Shown: positions 45,600 through 56,698 of the stretch, piece after piece
Position numbering within the stretch: position 1 is the stretch's first letter
How the letters are laid out: the number at the start of each line of letters is the position of its first letter
From: Eunapius fragilis
Lineage: Eukaryota; Porifera; Demospongiae; Spongillida; Spongillidae
Length of the DNA: 64,000 nt
Direction: 5' to 3'
NCBI GenBank assembly: GCA_963681505.1
Contig: OY811976.1
Span: forward strand, 10,067,845 to 10,131,844
Notes under the pieces: generated by a model
The model's database searches: none
What the model saw: the letters and a program-made list of their open reading frames with translations, nothing else
What the model was told of the DNA's origin: nothing
Translations under genes and position numbers: made by a program

Positions 45600-46620
45600 G
45601 ATGTCATGTGACCATACCTAGTATCATGTGACCATAGCTAGCATCATGTGACCATATCTAGTATCACATTCACATTATGTGTCATGAAACAATGCCTAGT
45701 AATAATTATTATGGTGATGACATAGAGAAACAGTGGAGATAAAACACACGGAAACAAGGTCATTGACTGAAATATATGACAATGTGATATGGTCATTATT
45801 TAGCCCTTGGGGTGTTAACAACAGTGTGCTCAATCATAGATAGTATAGGAGAGGGATTGGAAACGGAGGCAATACGGAGGCAATCAACACCAATCAACGC
45901 GTGAAGGTTTGGTGCCCAGGCCATTCTTGATTAAAATGGTTAGCTGTTTCAACAGCTGTCTTTTTGGTTTGGCTGAGAATAACGAACTAACAATAACATA
46001 CGGTGCTTAGAAAGCAGAATTGGCACACTGTCCCTTGAAATCTTCTTGTGCTTTGTGCGACAAGTCAACTTGAACTTATGTTGACTTGCGCTGTACCAGA
46101 GATAATATAATTATAGATATTATCTCTGGCAGTACATCCTGCCAAAAGATGTATATAAATTAATTAGTCACTTCAGACGAGATCTGTACAGACGAACCCG
46201 TGTTTTTATTGACTAAAAAACCATCCAGTGGCATGTATAAATGATCGGACTATAGCGTGCACTAGTCAATTCATAGACTGTAGTAAGCGTGTAGCTACTA
46301 GTCTCGTCCCCAGCCTGATTGCATTCGCAATATACAGTCTGGTGAACTCCTGTGTCCTGCGATTACATAACATTGCAACCCAACGTCGGGAGGAATGCAG
46401 TGACGTATTTTATGAATGTAATTAGCAAAGCAAGAATGCAATTAATTATAGAATTTCAATTTGACGAAGCTGTGTGGCAAAGACTTAAAGGAGGAACATC
46501 GTCGGCACTTTGTTTGTTCAGTATCCACCTCTACTAAGATAGCAATAGATACTGCACTGTGGCATGAAGGTCACGGCTATCTCGAGTTTTGGCCAAGACA
46601 GAGATAATATATAGAGTTAT
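45600..46620. other. Non-coding stretch
   Basis: Contains short inverted repeats (AGATAATATAATTATAG around 46099 and GAGATAATATATAGAGTTAT at 46601) and a TAGTCTCGTCCCCAGCCTGA MITE end at 46299. No gene seen. Confidence 0.5.
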
Positions 46621-46621
46621 C

Positions 46622-47985
46622 TCTGGCCAAGACACGGCCATCTAAGCGGTCAACACGCGGCCATCTAAGCGGTCAACACGCGGCCATCTAACAAGCCAAC
46701 ACACGGCCATCTAACAGGCCAACACACGGCCATCTAACAGGCCAACACACGGCCATCTAACAGGCCAACACACGGCCATCTAACAGGCCAACACACGACC
46801 ATCTAACAAGCCAAGACGCGGCCATCTAACAGGCCAACACACGGCCATCTAACAGGCCAACATACGACCATCGAACAGGCCAACACACGGCCATCTAACA
46901 AGCCAAGACGCGGCCATCTAACAAGCCAACACACGGCCATCTAACAAGCCAACACACGGCCATCTAACAGGCCAACACACGGCCATCTAACAGGCCAACA
47001 TACGACCATCGAACAGGCCAACACACGGCCATCTAACAGGCCAACATACGACCATCGAACAGGCCAACACACGGCCATCTAACAAGCCAAGACGCGGCCA
47101 TCTAACAAGCCAACACGACCATCTAACAAGCCAACACACGGCCATCTAACAGGCCAACACACGGCCATCTAACAAGCCAACACACGGCCATCTAACAAGC
47201 CAAGACGCGGCCATCTAACAAGCCAACACGACCATCTAACAGGCCAACACACGGCCATCTAACAGGCCAACACACGGCCATCTAACAAGCCAACACACGG
47301 CCATCTAACAGGCCAACACACCGCCATCTAACAGGCCAACACACGGCCATCTAACAGGCCAACACACGACCATCTAACAAGCCAACACGACCATCTAACA
47401 GGCCAACACACGGCCATCTAACAAGCCAACACACGGCCATCTAACAGGCCAACACACCGCCATCTAACAGGCCAACACACGGCCATCTAACAGGCCAACA
47501 CACGACCATCTAACAAGCCATCACACGGCCATCTAACAGGCCAACACACGGCCATCTAACAGGCCAACACACGGCCATCTAACAGGCCAACACACGGCCA
47601 TCTAACAAGCCAACATACGGCCATCTAACAGGCCAACACACGGCCATCTAACAGGCCAACACACGGCCATCTAACAGGCCAACACACGACCATCTAACAA
47701 ACCATCACACGGCCATCTAACAGGCCAACACACGGCCATCTAACAGGCCAACACACGGCCATCTAACAGGCCAACACACGACCATCTAACAAACCATCAC
47801 ACGGCCATCTAACAGGCCAACACACGGCCATCTAACAGGCCAACATACGGCCATCTAACAGGCCAACACACGGCCATCTAACAGGCCAACATACGGCCAT
47901 CTAACAAGCCAACACACGGCCATCTAACAGGCCAACACACGGCCATCTAGCAAGCCAACACGCGGCCATCTAACAGGCCAACAAA
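46622..47985. repeat. 23-bp minisatellite, about 59 units
   Basis: Unit GGCCATCTAACAGGCCAACA + CAC. Variants (CAGG/CAAG, CACGG/TACGA, GCCATC/ACCATC) recur in higher-order blocks of several units. No spacers, so not a CRISPR array. Confidence 0.97.
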
Positions 47986-47999
47986 AATGGCGTAACAGA

Positions 48000-48770
48000 G
48001 TGACTTTCCATACCCAGTTGGAAGGTAAACGAAGCCATCCCGACCACCGAGAACGTCTGCCACTATTCGTAGCTGTTCGTCATTCAGTGTAAAATAACCC
48101 ACCCGCTGTAGCTGAACACCCTACATTGTCATCGGTTACGAATAACTTTAAACAATAACTGAGGTATGCATGCCTCGAATCTGATTGGTGTCCCAACATT
48201 CCGGGACGACGGGACAACAGGAGTACACCAGACCCGTAGCGGTGATGTAATCCATCCGCTGCTGTGTCTGGGAACGAGACTATGTAACCACTACACCCGT
48301 AAGTATACGAGGAGGTCAAAATCAGGTTTTTGCCGTCTATTAATGAAAATATTATCTCCAAAACTATCCTGTGGCACGTATTTATGTTAGCTCTATCACA
48401 CTGTACTACTGTATAGTAATTACCTTCTTCTTCTAAACAGCTGCACCAATTTGCGTGTGTCGTCCGCCGATCGAAAAAACTGCGGTACGATTAGCTCTAT
48501 TAACGTAAAAGTTAGCTTTTTGGAATACACTAACCAAGATCTACCAGGTACTGTTCTTAGTTTCAACGTATATCTCAGTTTCGAAAAGGGGGAGAGGCTC
48601 TTACAGTCCAATTAACGAATTAGCAACTTCACGGCGTGCACGCTCAAGTATGTATAGCTCACGTGCGCCGTTTCCAATCCCTCTCCTATACTATCTACGG
48701 CTCAATACATGGTAGTAGGGACTACTCATACAGGCATAATGTAGCAGTATACTATGTAAGGAAAGTTAAT
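48000..48770. other. Non-coding stretch with one MITE half
   Basis: Holds the half element at 48235-48282; open frames show no gene features. Confidence 0.5.
48235..48282. mobile_element. Half-length MITE (GATGTAATCCATCCG type)
   Basis: Reads CGTAGCGGTGATGTAATCCA then TCCGCTGCTGTGTCTGGGAA and CGAGACTA: one arm of the palindrome at 19699, no second arm. Confidence 0.75.
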
Positions 48771-48778
48771 AGGTGACA

Positions 48779-49636
48779 TTAAATGACATGTTGACAGTAC
48801 TTCAGATGATTCTTTAAGCTTCTCTTGTACAGAAATGATCTATGGCATCCTCTGTTCTTGCATTTCAACTTCTCATCACTATGTATTCGGCTGTGGGCCT
48901 TTAAGGAACGTTGAGACTTGAATGATTTTTGACAAAAACAGCTGAATTGCTTCTCCCCAGTATGAGTGAGCAAGTGTGTTTTCAGGGTTGACTGTACTGA
49001 AAATGTCTTTCCACATTGTTCACACTGATGTGGCTTCTCCCCAGTATGAGTGAGCATGTGCCTTTTCAGGTTTGACTGTCTTGAAAATGTCTTTCCACAT
49101 TGTTCACACTGATGTGGCTTCTCCCCAGTATGAGTGAGCAAGTGTTTTTTCAGGGTTGACTGTACTGAAAATGTCTTTCCACATTGTTCACACTGATGTG
49201 GCTTCTCCCCAGTATGAGTGAGCAAGTGTGTTTTCAGGGTTGACTGTACTGAAAATGTCTTTCCACATTGTTCACACTGATGTGGCTTCTCCCCAGTATG
49301 AGTGAGCAAGTGTGTTTTCAGGGTTGACTGTTGTGAAAATGTCTTTCCACATTGTTCACACTGATGTGGCTTCTCCCCAGTATGAGTGAGCAAGTGTGTT
49401 TTCAGGATTGACTGTAGTGAAAATGTCTTTCCACATTGTTCACACTGATGTGGCTTCTCCCCAGTATGAGTGAGCATGTGTGTTTTCAGGTTTGTCTGTC
49501 TTGAAAATGTCTTTCCACATTGTTCACACTGATGTGGCTTCTCCCCAGTATGAGTGAGCAAGTGTGTTTTCAGGTTTGTCTGTCTTGAAAATGTCTTTCC
49601 ACATTGTTCACACTGAGGCCTCTCTCTACTTGCCAT
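48779..49636 (-). CDS. C2H2 zinc-finger protein, ten fingers
   Basis: 285-residue frame with ATG at 49636 (MASRERPQCEQCGKTF). Eight near-identical C2H2 fingers, each CEQCGKTFSxQSxLKTHLLTH joined by TGEKPHQ linkers, then a ninth (CFCQKSFKSQRSLKAHSRIH) and a tenth (CKNRGCHRSFLYKRSLKNHL), ending CQHVI. It is probably a nuclear DNA-binding protein. Recognition helices are RQTNLKT (x2), LQSILKT, QQSTLKT, VQSTLKT (x2), VQSTLKK and RQSNLKR, so the protein would favour a repetitive target. The 84-bp units are almost identical in DNA. No KRAB, SCAN or BTB domain is visible; a 5' exon could exist upstream of 49636. Confidence 0.92.
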   Translation of the reverse strand: MASRERPQCEQCGKTFSRQTNLKTHLLTHTGEKPHQCEQCGKTFSRQTNLKTHMLTHTGEKPHQCEQCGKTFSLQSILKTHLLTHTGEKPHQCEQCGKTFSQQSTLKTHLLTHTGEKPHQCEQCGKTFSVQSTLKTHLLTHTGEKPHQCEQCGKTFSVQSTLKKHLLTHTGEKPHQCEQCGKTFSRQSNLKRHMLTHTGEKPHQCEQCGKTFSVQSTLKTHLLTHTGEKQFSCFCQKSFKSQRSLKAHSRIHSDEKLKCKNRGCHRSFLYKRSLKNHLKYCQHVI

Positions 49637-49769
49637 TAAAGCAGTGTGATCTGCATATGATCAAAGTGGGTCAGTGATGACACAACAATCACACATCACC
49701 CTGATCCAAACTCTTAATGATTATGGATAAATAATAAACGGTTGTTTCAAAACGAACAACCTCAACTGA

Positions 49770-50140
49770 CTGATTATTATTTACACAATCACCTTGACTG
49801 ACTATTTAATTTTAATGACCTCTTACAACTGGCTTTTTCTAAACAGGTTTCAAGCTTTAACGCAGACGCTTCTAAAATGGCTACGCAACAATTAAATGTA
49901 CTTTTTTGACCGATAAAGTTATTATTAAATAAGTATTAGGGAAAGGGGGGGGGGGGGGGGGGGGGGCAGAGGGGTTTTGTATGGTAATGAAATTATTCAT
50001 AGATCTAACCCATCAATACAATCACACACCACATTCAAAGGATCATGCCCACTGAAGAGAAGGTGATTAATTATAAAAAGCAGTATACCACCTAATTTCA
50101 CAGGTGGGTGAGCCCAAAAGTCACAGGTGGGTAGCAGGGT
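49770..50140. repeat. Direct duplicate of 52732-53055
   Basis: Shares GATTATTATTTACACAATCA, CAAGCTTTAACGCAGACGCT, a poly-G run (49946-49965) and GTGATTAATTATAAAAAGC with the second copy. The second copy abuts the inverted arm. Confidence 0.8.
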
Positions 50141-50144
50141 TGGT

Positions 50145-50820
50145 CAGATAAATCCTTCATCTGTCAATACTATAAGCATCAAAATTTGCCATACTCCAAA
50201 TAAAGCTCACTGTACTACATAAAAATGTACTCAAGCTACACTGGTGTATGACGTAAAATCATACTCTTCACCTATTAACCTCCCCCAGTGTGGGCACAGA
50301 CGGGGCCTTTCGGTGCGGATTGACCAAGATTTTGCCTCAGGTCAAGAGACTTGAGAAAGTACATTATTCATGCGTACACCCAAATATGTCGGGGTTAAAA
50401 TGTCCCATGCAGGAGTACAATGGGGATTTTGAAAACTACAATCGTCAAATCCTCACATTCTCACCACCTTTGCCCGCACTGGGTCAGGTGGGGGAGACCA
50501 TTGATAGGTGCATTACATACATTGGTTGTGGTGAATATCTCCCACCATAGTACTAGTATTGCGCGAAATGCATTTGCAAAACGAATCGCCCAGCCAATAA
50601 AAAGAAATCACGCAAACAGTTCTTTTTTATCTACAATGGCTATTTTCCCTAACCCTTACAAATTAGCAAGGCACTCACCTGTTAAGAGAACGTGGGAATT
50701 CCAAATGTTGCGCACAATTAATTTGCTAAGGGGGCGTCTCCAAACTAAACGTTAATGGGGGGTGGGGGGGGGTCGTGATGTACTGACCAAAAAAATGGCG
50801 TCCGGACTCACACAACCTTC
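50145..50820. other. No recognised gene
   Basis: The plus-strand frame 50290-50550 (GLTKILPQVKRLEKVHYS) is protein-like, but no family or splice logic was found. Confidence 0.4.
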
Positions 50821-50824
50821 GATA

Positions 50825-50941
50825 TAGTCTCGTACCCAGACCCACATCGCAGCTGCGGATGGATTACTCGCGTAGGCGGAAAAAAAAAAAAAAAAAAAAA
50901 AATCCATCCGCAGCTGCGATGTGGGTCTGGGTACGAGACTA
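50825..50941. mobile_element. Palindromic MITE with A-run centre
   Basis: 117 bp. TAGTCTCGTACCCAGACCCA then TCGCAGCTGCGGATGGATTA on the left, complement on the right, with a run of 23 A at the centre. A poly-G run follows directly. Confidence 0.85.
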
Positions 50942-51098
50942 GGGGGGGGGGGGGGGGGGGGGGGGATTATAATGAAACGTATCTTTTCCAAAAGAGTTTG
51001 GAGATGCCCCATAAAACAATCGACCTTCCTAACTAAAAAGAAAAATGATTTCGTCATGTTCTTAGCAACGTCCTTGGCAACAGGGTAACCCATCTGCC

Positions 51099-51153
51099 TA
51101 GCGGTGATGTAATCCACCCGCAGCTGTGGATTGAGGGTGTGGGAACGAGACTA
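51099..51153. mobile_element. Half-length MITE
   Basis: TAGCGGTGATGTAATCCACC then CGCAGCTGTGG and GGGAACGAGACTA, one arm only. Confidence 0.7.
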
Positions 51154-51204
51154 CAAAGGTCAGGTTGTATTGTTCAGCGATGTGTTTGATTATATTTCGT
51201 AGTT

Positions 51205-51226
51205 GGGTTAGGGTTAGGGTTAGGGC
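51205..51226. repeat. Short interstitial TTAGGG run
   Basis: Three and a half copies of GGGTTA, the animal telomere unit, inside unique sequence. Confidence 0.7.
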
Positions 51227-51584
51227 TATTGTGATAAAGGTCTAGTGCAAGGGTCAACCTTGCGACCACACGTACCAAGCAAGCAAAGGTGTGCTAACCT
51301 GTTGTGCAAAATTGGTCAATAGACCAAAGGTACCAGATGTTCAACTGAACATAGGTTGGCTATTACTTGTAGCCGTTGTATCCCACTATAAGAAGTGGAA
51401 CTTGGGAGTTAGAGGGTAGGAGTGTGTTTCTTTCATACAGTACGACTTGGCTGCAATGGGTAGCGTTACCATGGAGTCTGATATGGGAGGAGTCTGATTT
51501 GGGAGGAGGGGTGATGTGGAAGGGGCTAGAAGTAATGCACAACACATGGTAATATTGCTAACCTTTTCCAGGAGCTACGACTCC

Positions 51585-51708
51585 AGTTAACTCCATACTC
51601 ATGAAGCTCTTGACGGCCATGCCTGTGTAGTATACGGCTTTGCCCACCACCCTTCCATCCACTGTTCTCATCAAGGCACCATTGTTTTGGATTCTGAACG
51701 GCAATCTA
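51585..51708 (-). pseudogene. Exon LPFRIQNNGALMRTVDG...GMAVKSFMSMELTGVVAPGK
   Basis: After CACACTAG on the minus strand: LPFRIQNNGALMRTVDGRVV then GKAVYYTGMAVKSFMSMELT and GVVAPGKG before GTTAGC. The fuller version of the exon at 43425. Unrecognised. Confidence 0.4.
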
Positions 51709-51992
51709 GTGTGATGGGAGGAGATGAGAGGGGAAGGAAGGTTGAAAGAGAGGAGGAGAAAGGGGGGGGGGGGGTAGGAGAGAGAGAGAGAGAGGAAGGT
51801 TTCATATTTTTGACCTCAGTAAATTTCAGCAATGCCATATTTTTAACTACAACCATTTTATAACAGATCTCATAATTGCCTATCACCCTCTGCATAAATG
51901 ATCAGTTGAACAGGACTATACAGGGGGTAAGCCAAGTTTAGCTTCCCATTCATCTTAATGCCAAAGTCAGGTGTAAACAGATTAACAACACA

Positions 51993-51995
<3 letters not shown>

Positions 51996-52078
<83 letters not shown>
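51996..52078. repeat. (CA)n microsatellite
   Basis: Pure CA run within the right arm. Confidence 0.95.
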
Positions 52079-52082
<4 letters not shown>

Positions 52083-53054
52083 CATTCTTCCTCCAGTGAA
52101 GGATCCAGCACTTGCAGACCACAAGGATGGACCACAGAGGAGGCCACACCACCCATTGTCATGAACGTGGCCTCTTCTTCAATGAGACCCACCAGAGCTG
52201 TCAAGGAACCAGGGAGGCTTCTTCTCTAGCCCTTCCCCATGCCCGCCATCACACAAGTCCGGGAATTTGCGACTTCCACAGTGGGCGTGGTTGGGTGAAA
52301 CACACCTTGAGCAACATGTTCAGCTATTGTGCCTGAGGTCATAGAGAGGTCAGGGATGGGTGTGGTCCGCTTCATCTCGCTCGTGGAACAATGGGTCATG
52401 ACCTTGGCAGGTGAGTAGATCTCACTGCAGACCCCATCATGAGTCCTAGACAGGTTCTCCGACTGCTCGTAACTGCCAAAATGAGCAGCACTGAGGTTTG
52501 TCTTGTCACTAGGAGAGAGGAGTTAGTCCACTGAAAAGGTCTTTACCAGCTTGCTCAGAGGGAACTGGCTTAGACAAGATGGAGCCACCATCACTTCCTC
52601 CATCATGTCCAGGTTCCGTACCAGCCACCATTCTGGTGTCACTGGAATCTAACACCTTGATAGGCTGCCCCGCCTCCAGTCTTAGACCAGGTGTGGTTTG
52701 AGGGTCGCTGCTTGCATTGGTGTAATACATGATTATTATTTACACAATCACCTTGACTGACTATTTAAGTTTTATAACCTCTTACAACTAAATAGGTTTC
52801 AAGCTTTAACGCAGACGCTTCTAAAATGGCTACCCAACAATTAAATGTACTTATTTGACCGATGATGTTATTAAAATATTGGGGGGGGGGGGGGGGGGGG
52901 GCAGAGGGGTTTGCATGGTAATGAAATAATTCATAGATCAAACCATCAATACAATCACACAGCACATTGAAACGATCATGCCAACTGGAGAGAAAGTGAT
53001 TAATTATAAAAAGCGGTACCACCTAATATTTGCAGGTGGGTGAGCCCAAAAATC

Positions 53055-54240
53055 ACGGGTGGGTGTGATGGAGAGTAGCCCTACCCTTAGGTTCACTGTT
53101 TCAGGACTCTTATTTTTACCAAAGTCGCTTGTACATTTATACACAACTGTCAATGCAAGTACCCTCCTGAATATAGATCACTATACCTATTCAGCTATGC
53201 ATGCTGCATGAAAGTTCAGTTCATCACAGTGGGTCAGATAAATCCTTCAATACTCTAAGCACCAAAATTTTCCATATTCGCAGGAAGGATTCGCAGCACA
53301 CCATAACATCATGCAGGAGCAGCTGAATGACTCGTGCAGCTGGTTTGAGATATTTGCTATTCAGTGGTGTTGTGGAGTGACAGCAAGGGCAGTACATAGC
53401 ATGTCAAATGGATCCACTCTATTAGGCATGTGGCACATATATAAGCCTGTTAAATGGGTTGTCTTAGCACATCAAGACAAATAGAACATATCAATTCATC
53501 AATAGCAGATAGCATCTGTGTGATAGCCAATACTGGTTGGTTTGGATTTTTAATGACTTTTTGTGGTGCTATTGCCTTTATGAGCTGGAGTACTGTCACA
53601 TGCCTCTGGTTTCCACCACTTAGTCATGTAAAATGGCACATTCCTGTTACAACCCTATGGTGATGAAGAATGAATTGCACACTACCTTGCAGATACTGAT
53701 GGAATGGTTACTCCAGTCATACGGCTCCAGCGGACATGTGTATGGTGTTTGGCTTTGTGATGCACTTGTTGCAGAACTTAGGGGGGTGGATCTCACAACT
53801 GTCTCTTTTTGTATGAAAGGCCAACAGTAGCTCTTCATGAAACTCTGCACACATGTACATGTAAGAGGGCCGCTTTTTTGCCATTGTTGCTTGTCTATGG
53901 GGTTTAGATGGCTTGCAACCACATAACTGGCACAAATCATCCAATTGACACTTGTGCTGTTCCATTGCAGCTGTCGTGGCATGTAAATTATTCATGGTTT
54001 TGTAAGACATTTTACAACTAGTTTGCAGGTGCGTAGTATGAAGCTGAATTCATCACATGACTTACCGACCCCTTTCTCTCTGATGTAGGCGCAATTTTCC
54101 ACAACTTGCCACATGCGTGCATATTATGCTATCATTTTATATAGATACATATATTTTGGGAGAACTTGCCCCCTCCCCCCAAGCTCTCCCCTTATCTATG
54201 GCCTTGACAATGTGGACATCAGCTGACCAGCTCTTATGTG
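53055..54240. other. Non-coding stretch, no gene seen
   Basis: Unique sequence. Frames at 53454-53830 (plus) and 53647-54010 (minus) have no supporting motif. Confidence 0.5.
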
Positions 54241-54253
54241 CCCCTCTCCTCCA

Positions 54254-54388
54254 CACACAGCCGAGCTCTCATCCGTCCCATAGAGGCAGTCCTTTATGGC
54301 ATCACAAACCATGTGCAAGGGGAGGCTCCTGCACAGCTAAAGTACCTCTCCCTTGCGCCTCCACAGAGGTTGGACTGCTTTGTTCTAT
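54254..54388 (-). pseudogene. LDL-receptor class A domain exon, frame broken
   Basis: Minus strand: LCGGARERYFSCAGASPCT in one frame, then VCDAIKDCLYGTDESSAVC one base later. Together they give the LDLa pattern F-x-C...VCD...DC..G.DES..C. The frame moves at CACATGGTTTGT, so this copy is broken or holds a sequence error. Confidence 0.6.
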
Positions 54389-54389
54389 C

Positions 54390-54510
<121 letters not shown>

Positions 54511-54689
54511 TCATATATGTGTGGGTGGGTGTACATGTGTGTGTGCATTTGTGTGTAGTTGTGTGTGTTGCGTGCATGTGCATGTGTCATGTGTGTGCAA
54601 TGTGTGCAGGAGTATGTGCAATGTGTGTGTGTGTGTGGTATATGTGATTTGAGTACATTTGTGTGTGTCTCTTATGTTGTGTAGTTTAC

Positions 54690-54824
54690 CAACAACTTCA
54701 CAAAGTTGCTTCCTCTCATCACTGCTGCCATAGCAGTGGCTGGTGTTGTCACACACAAGGGAGTCACTGATGCACTGAGAGTCATCCTGGCACCGAAACA
54801 ACTCCAAGTCAGCACAGGACTCTC
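54690..54824 (-). CDS. LDL-receptor class A domain exon
   Basis: Acceptor CACCTCCAG, donor GTAAAC. Reads ESCADLELFRCQDDSQCISD then SLVCDNTSHCYGSSDERKQL and CEVV: six Cys in LDLa spacing with the calcium-binding acidic cluster (VCDN...GSSDE). One domain per exon is typical. The parent is a secreted or membrane protein; the neighbouring LDLa at 54254-54388 is probably part of the same gene. Confidence 0.8.
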
Positions 54825-54899
54825 CTGGAGGTGTACAAGAGGTGTAAACAAAGGGCCAGAATATGAAATAAAGATGCTCTGTTTCAATTGCCATAACAT

Positions 54900-55465
54900 T
54901 CAAAAATGCTGTTGAGTTCCTTTTTTGCAAATGTCTAACAAAATTGTGTGGTCAAAAAATAAATGTTCATATCATTCACAGTTTGAGTGTTATGAGAATT
55001 CAAACACAGAGAATTTTTATCCACGTCAATATTTTCACATGTACATAAATTGTCCATGTTACATATAAGCATACTGGCTTGAGGAAGACCACAGCTCAAT
55101 CACAATAGATATAATCATGAGGGGGGAATTAATGCTACCATTATCTTTCAACTGAACTGTCCTCATTTTCAGCATGCGTTTTAAGCCCTTCAGGGTGAGT
55201 GGGAAGTGTGTTCAATAGCATTAAATCTAATGGGAATATGTTCAAGTCTAAAATATTAGTGGCTTAGTTCAATTATTAATTTTTATGATAGATCTATTTT
55301 GGCCACCTGTTGACGTAAGATTACTTAAGCGTCCTTTTCGGATGAATAGTGAACATATGACAACAAAGTTAATAAGAAAGAAGGGGAGGGGCAGCATTGG
55401 CTTAACATCACTATTTTCCTTACCCGAAAGCTGGTGATAAAGCGAGCAGCATCCAAGTACGTTGA
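54900..55465. other. Non-coding stretch, no gene seen
   Basis: AT-rich unique sequence upstream of the MITE half at 55469. Confidence 0.5.
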
Positions 55466-55468
55466 CCT

Positions 55469-55524
55469 TAGTCTCGTACCCAGACCCCTATTCCACTGCT
55501 GCGGATGGATTACATCACCGCTAC
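55469..55524. mobile_element. Half-length MITE next to the multi-TM exon
   Basis: TAGTCTCGTACCCAGACCCC then CTGCTGCGGATGGATTACAT and CACCGCTAC, ending directly at the ATG of the next feature. Confidence 0.78.
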
Positions 55525-56301
55525 ATGGAAAGAGAAGGGCTTCTGTGCGGGAGATGCCAGAAAAACTACAGGGCCGTTTTTGGTACCAATCGATGCATGA
55601 AGTGCTCTAACGACTCGCTGGGTCTGCTGGTATTCTTTGCAGTTGCTGGTATAGGGATCATCGCCATCATATTACTATTTCTCCATACCACTGTGGCTGA
55701 GGGCCACATAACAGGTGTCCTGTTCTATTCCGGTGTTGTGGTCACTTATGCCACCATTCAAGGTGCACCTAGACTGGCTCTTTTACCTCTCTACTTTCTC
55801 AATTTGAACATTGGATTTGAGACATGCTTCTACATTGGGATGACTCCACTGGATCGGGCAGGTTTTGGTCTGATTTTCCCCACCTACCTCTTCATCCTTA
55901 TGGTCCTGTTTGTCTGGCTAGCTAGTCGCTTCCTGCTCCTCTCTGAGTGGCTCGCCAAAAGCAACTTCACTCCTTCCAAACTGGTAGCCACCTTGATTAC
56001 TCTCTCGTACAGCAGCATTACACAGTCCTGCTTCCAAATCCTTGGATTTGTGGAGGTGAAAGTTTATGACGATGATGGACATAGCCATGTAGTCCGTCTC
56101 TGGGGGTCTGACCCCAACGTGGTCTACTTCACACCTGAGCACACGGTCCTGTTTATCGTTTCTGTGGTCCTTTTGGCTGCCTACATAATTCCTGTCCCTC
56201 TTCTCCTTGTATTGCCCACCTTCACCTCCCCTGGAGTGTGGAGGTTTAAACCACTATATGATGTGTTCTTCAACCCATTTAAAGAGAATTTTACCTTCTA
56301 G
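55525..56301 (+). CDS. Multi-pass membrane protein with Cys-rich N-terminus (C-terminal exon)
   Basis: 258 codons from ATG 55525 (MEREGLLCGRCQKNYRAVFG) to TAG. The start resembles the last EGF/laminin-like Cys segment: CGRC..NY..VFGTNRCMKC. Six hydrophobic spans follow: about residues 32-56, 66-82, 88-108, 114-140, 152-176 and 212-238. ETCFYIGM, FPTYLFILM and TLSYSSITQSC are features of a large invertebrate multi-TM family I know from sponge and cnidarian genomes but cannot name. Relatives continue past KPFxDAYxxPYK with one more TM helix; here KPLYDVFFNPFKENFTF is followed by a stop, and a possible extra exon lies at about 56367-56480 (TLYLGVVLMIIVFFKSVIKP). The ATG lies at the edge of a MITE, so upstream exons are probably missing or lie further 5'. 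Confidence 0.7.
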   Translation: MEREGLLCGRCQKNYRAVFGTNRCMKCSNDSLGLLVFFAVAGIGIIAIILLFLHTTVAEGHITGVLFYSGVVVTYATIQGAPRLALLPLYFLNLNIGFETCFYIGMTPLDRAGFGLIFPTYLFILMVLFVWLASRFLLLSEWLAKSNFTPSKLVATLITLSYSSITQSCFQILGFVEVKVYDDDGHSHVVRLWGSDPNVVYFTPEHTVLFIVSVVLLAAYIIPVPLLLVLPTFTSPGVWRFKPLYDVFFNPFKENFTF

Positions 56302-56504
56302 ATACATGTAGGAGTGTGTTTGACTATACGAATAATTATCTTCACCTTCTCTTCGTTCATCACAGCCCCTGATAGCACATTGTACCTTGGAGTGGTTCTT
56401 ATGATCATTGTATTCTTTAAATCTGTGATAAAGCCATTCAAAAATCCTGTGCACAACATCCTGGATGTACCCAGAGATTAATCAGCGTCTCGTATGGCAA
56501 CTGG

Positions 56505-56698
56505 GTGTGCCTTCTGACAACCAGGATGAGTGGATCTTGAGTAGATGCTATGAGCTGAATAACCTCCTTGCAAGACATTCCTGCTACATGGCTGTCATTT
56601 ATGCTAACCAGCCTGTCTCCAATCTTCAACTTGCCATCTCTCTCTGCAAGTCCATGAGGGACTAAGCCTTTGATCTGTTTGACAAAGATGTATATGGG
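56505..56698 (-). CDS. PDZ-domain exon
   Basis: Acceptor CCCCTAG at 56699-56700. Reads [20 protein letters not shown] then [20 protein letters not shown] and [20 protein letters not shown]. This is the C-terminal two-thirds of a PDZ domain: G-L-A-ERDG-L-IGDRL-SIN, then the helix B residues. The carboxylate-binding GLGF loop is in a preceding exon not identified here. The 3' border is uncertain (CACCCA then GTTGCC). The protein is probably a scaffold; its identity is unknown. Confidence 0.82.

Larger units (their letters stand above)
51437..52735. repeat. Inverted duplication, right arm
   Basis: Reverse complement of 42504-43600, about 1.3 kb because the (CA)n run is longer and a fuller exon is kept. 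On the minus strand it holds the SH3 exon (to 52730) with the same frame break and the LPFRIQNNGALMRTVDG exon. Confidence 0.88.

Noticed and set aside
45033..45601. Cys/His-rich open frames on both strands (SHTCPTCH, GGTCVGVT)
   Set aside because: They arise from the 24-bp minisatellite, not from zinc-binding proteins.
46622..47985. CRISPR-like array
   Set aside because: Units are contiguous 23-bp repeats with no unique spacers, in a eukaryotic genome: a minisatellite.
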